Below the pieces are notes generated by a model. The model was not told the DNA's origin. It was given only the letters and a program-made list of their open reading frames with translations, and did not search any database. DNA of 8,150 nucleotides from a bacterium (GTDB taxonomy: Bacteria > SZUA-79 > Acidulodesulfobacterales > Acidulodesulfobacteraceae). A program made the position numbers and the translations under genes. The stretch is from assembly GCA_021789455.1 (NCBI GenBank), contig JAJYJN010000047.1, positions 1 through 8,150 of the forward strand. The letters run 5' to 3'. The first letter of the stretch is position 1, and every line of letters starts with the position of its first letter. This document shows, piece after piece, positions 7,451-8,150 of the stretch.

Positions 7451-7999
7451 TTACTCGAAATCTTTAAAAATTTTAGCAATCTGATTTAAATCGGCTATTT
7501 TTTCTCCGTGCATTTTAAGCTTGCCCTTCTCAAGCATTTTAGGCGCTAAAAACATATCCCTGAATAAATGGCGCGTCTTCAACTTATATTTGCCGACCAG
7601 CTCAAGCTCGAATATCCTGCCGTTCGACTTGACGTTGTCGAGAAATACTTCGTGAAACATCTGCACTTCTTTTTCGACCTTGGACGTGACGCCTTTTTTC
7701 TCCGCTATTTCTCTAAGAACGTCCATAATTCCGGTCACCTCGAATCCCTTAGGGCAGCGGGTAGAACAGGTATTGCAGGAGACGCACAGCCATATCGTTT
7801 TGGAATTAAGCACTTTATCTTCCATTCCTAGTTCCGTCATTTTTATAATCTGGTTCGGGGTATAATCCATCTCGAAGTTGACGGGGCATCCTGCCGAACA
7901 TTTACCGCACTGATAGCATTTAGCCAGCTTGTCGTGGAGCATAGATTCGACTTGCGCGGCAAAATTACGCCTGTTTTGTTCGTTTATGACAGTTTTCAT
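7451..7999 (-). CDS. hdrC: HdrC: ferredoxin-like electron-transfer subunit of heterodisulfide reductase
   Basis: Carries electrons from HdrA to HdrB through two [4Fe-4S] clusters. The 182 residues match normal HdrC length. They show C28-X2-C31-X2-C34-X3-C38-P (CYQCGKCSAGCP) and C72-X2-C75-X2-C78-X3-C82-P (CVSCNTCSTRCP), followed by the helical C-terminal region usual in this family (about 100-180). The chosen ATG is the only plausible start before the first cluster; no ATG, GTG or TTG extends the frame into the AT-rich leader, and Met20 would lose conserved sequence. Unusually, no Shine-Dalgarno sequence precedes it, although most downstream genes have one. It is the first gene of the operon, about 93 nt from the expected transcription start of the promoter at 8099-8127. 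A GlpC-like or generic ferredoxin is excluded by the adjacent hdrB and hdrA. Confidence 0.93.
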   Translation of the reverse strand: MKTVINEQNRRNFAAQVESMLHDKLAKCYQCGKCSAGCPVNFEMDYTPNQIIKMTELGMEDKVLNSKTIWLCVSCNTCSTRCPKGFEVTGIMDVLREIAEKKGVTSKVEKEVQMFHEVFLDNVKSNGRIFELELVGKYKLKTRHLFRDMFLAPKMLEKGKLKMHGEKIADLNQIAKIFKDFE

Positions 8000-8092
8000 A
8001 TCGTATACCGGAATTAGTTTAAATTTAAAATTAAAATTATCTAATTATTTATATATATATTTTTATGAATTTTTATTAATTTTAAAAAACGT
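8000..8092 (-). other. AT-rich 5' leader of the hdr-flx transcript
   Basis: About 93 nt separate the predicted transcription start from the hdrC ATG. The leader is nearly all A and T, with an ATATATATAT run (8051-8060) and TTTAAATTTAAA-like palindromes, and has no purine-rich ribosome binding site next to the start codon. I see no riboswitch fold, no leader peptide and no terminator. It may stay unstructured and let ribosomes load without a Shine-Dalgarno sequence. Confidence 0.5.
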
Positions 8093-8098
8093 CTTTTT

Positions 8099-8127
8099 AT
8101 TATAATTCATCCGCTGTTTTTAGTCAA
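8099..8127 (-). promoter_or_regulatory. Sigma-70-type promoter of the hdr-flx operon
   Basis: On the minus strand TTGACT (8122-8127; five of six matches to TTGACA) is followed by a 17-nt spacer and a perfect TATAAT (8099-8104). Transcription should begin near 8092. It is the best-placed near-consensus pair upstream of hdrC, so it probably drives the whole operon. No operator is evident around it. The only notable upstream sequence is a GGGGGC run at 8139-8144. Confidence 0.8.
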
Positions 8128-8150
8128 GAAATTTTAAGCCCCCAAAATTG

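Noticed and set aside
4451..7999. Sulfur-oxidation sHdr system or a GlpC/LutA-type relative
   Set aside because: There is no second hdrB or hdrC, lbpA or DsrE-like gene; both CCG motifs are complete; and FlxABCD adjoins, all of which favour the bifurcating Hdr.
8048..8062. ATATAT run as an operator or microsatellite of interest
   Set aside because: It is short and lies in DNA that is almost entirely A+T; no repeat unit count or flanking symmetry stands out.
1..8150. Archaeal (methanogen) origin, suggested by HdrABC, MvhD and archaeal ThrRS
   Set aside because: A TTGACT-17-TATAAT promoter heads the operon, and the FlxA/B/C partners are of the type found in anaerobic bacteria; no archaeal BRE/TATA element was recognised at the expected distance.

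Overview
The window holds one gene cluster of about 7 kb, all on the minus strand. It encodes a complete flavin-based electron-bifurcating complex of the Flx-Hdr type (NADH dehydrogenase module plus soluble heterodisulfide reductase). An archaeal-type threonyl-tRNA synthetase follows immediately and runs off the left edge. Read in the direction of transcription (right to left) the order is: sigma-70-like promoter (8099-8127), AT-rich leader, hdrC, hdrB, hdrA, flxD (mvhD-like), flxC, flxB, flxA, thrS (partial). Gaps are 11 to 102 nt, no convincing terminator is visible between genes, and all eight genes are probably one transcription unit.

How the genes work together (family knowledge plus inference): FlxA carries an FAD/NAD-binding oxidoreductase fold and a [2Fe-2S] motif and would take electrons from NAD(P)H. 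FlxB and FlxC, each with two ferredoxin-like cysteine clusters, would wire them to FlxD, an MvhD-type [2Fe-2S] adaptor. FlxD would pass them to HdrA, whose FAD is the expected bifurcation site. One branch would go by the iron-sulfur clusters of HdrA to a ferredoxin, the other through HdrC to the two noncubane CCG clusters of HdrB, where a disulfide is reduced. In sulfate reducers the proposed disulfide is oxidised DsrC; in methanogens it is CoM-S-S-CoB. The real substrate here cannot be read from the window, because no dsrC, hydrogenase or alcohol dehydrogenase is present.

Organism: the DNA is AT-rich. The first gene is preceded by TTGACT-17 nt-TATAAT, and most genes have GGAG/GAGGT-like ribosome binding sites, so the host is bacterial. 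FlxABCD-HdrABC is typical of strict anaerobes such as sulfate-reducing deltaproteobacteria (Desulfobacterota) and relatives. I favour an anaerobe of that kind, with low confidence in the exact lineage. The archaeal-type thrS in a bacterial operon is the main surprise.

Layout: 1-1025 thrS (3' end missing); 1037-1861 flxA; 1961-2983 flxB; 3011-3916 flxC; 3930-4406 flxD; 4451-6433 hdrA; 6434-6535 spacer with a short dispersed-type repeat; 6536-7420 hdrB; 7451-7999 hdrC; 8000-8150 leader, promoter and unassigned upstream sequence. I see no tRNA, rRNA, CRISPR, insertion sequence or attachment site.
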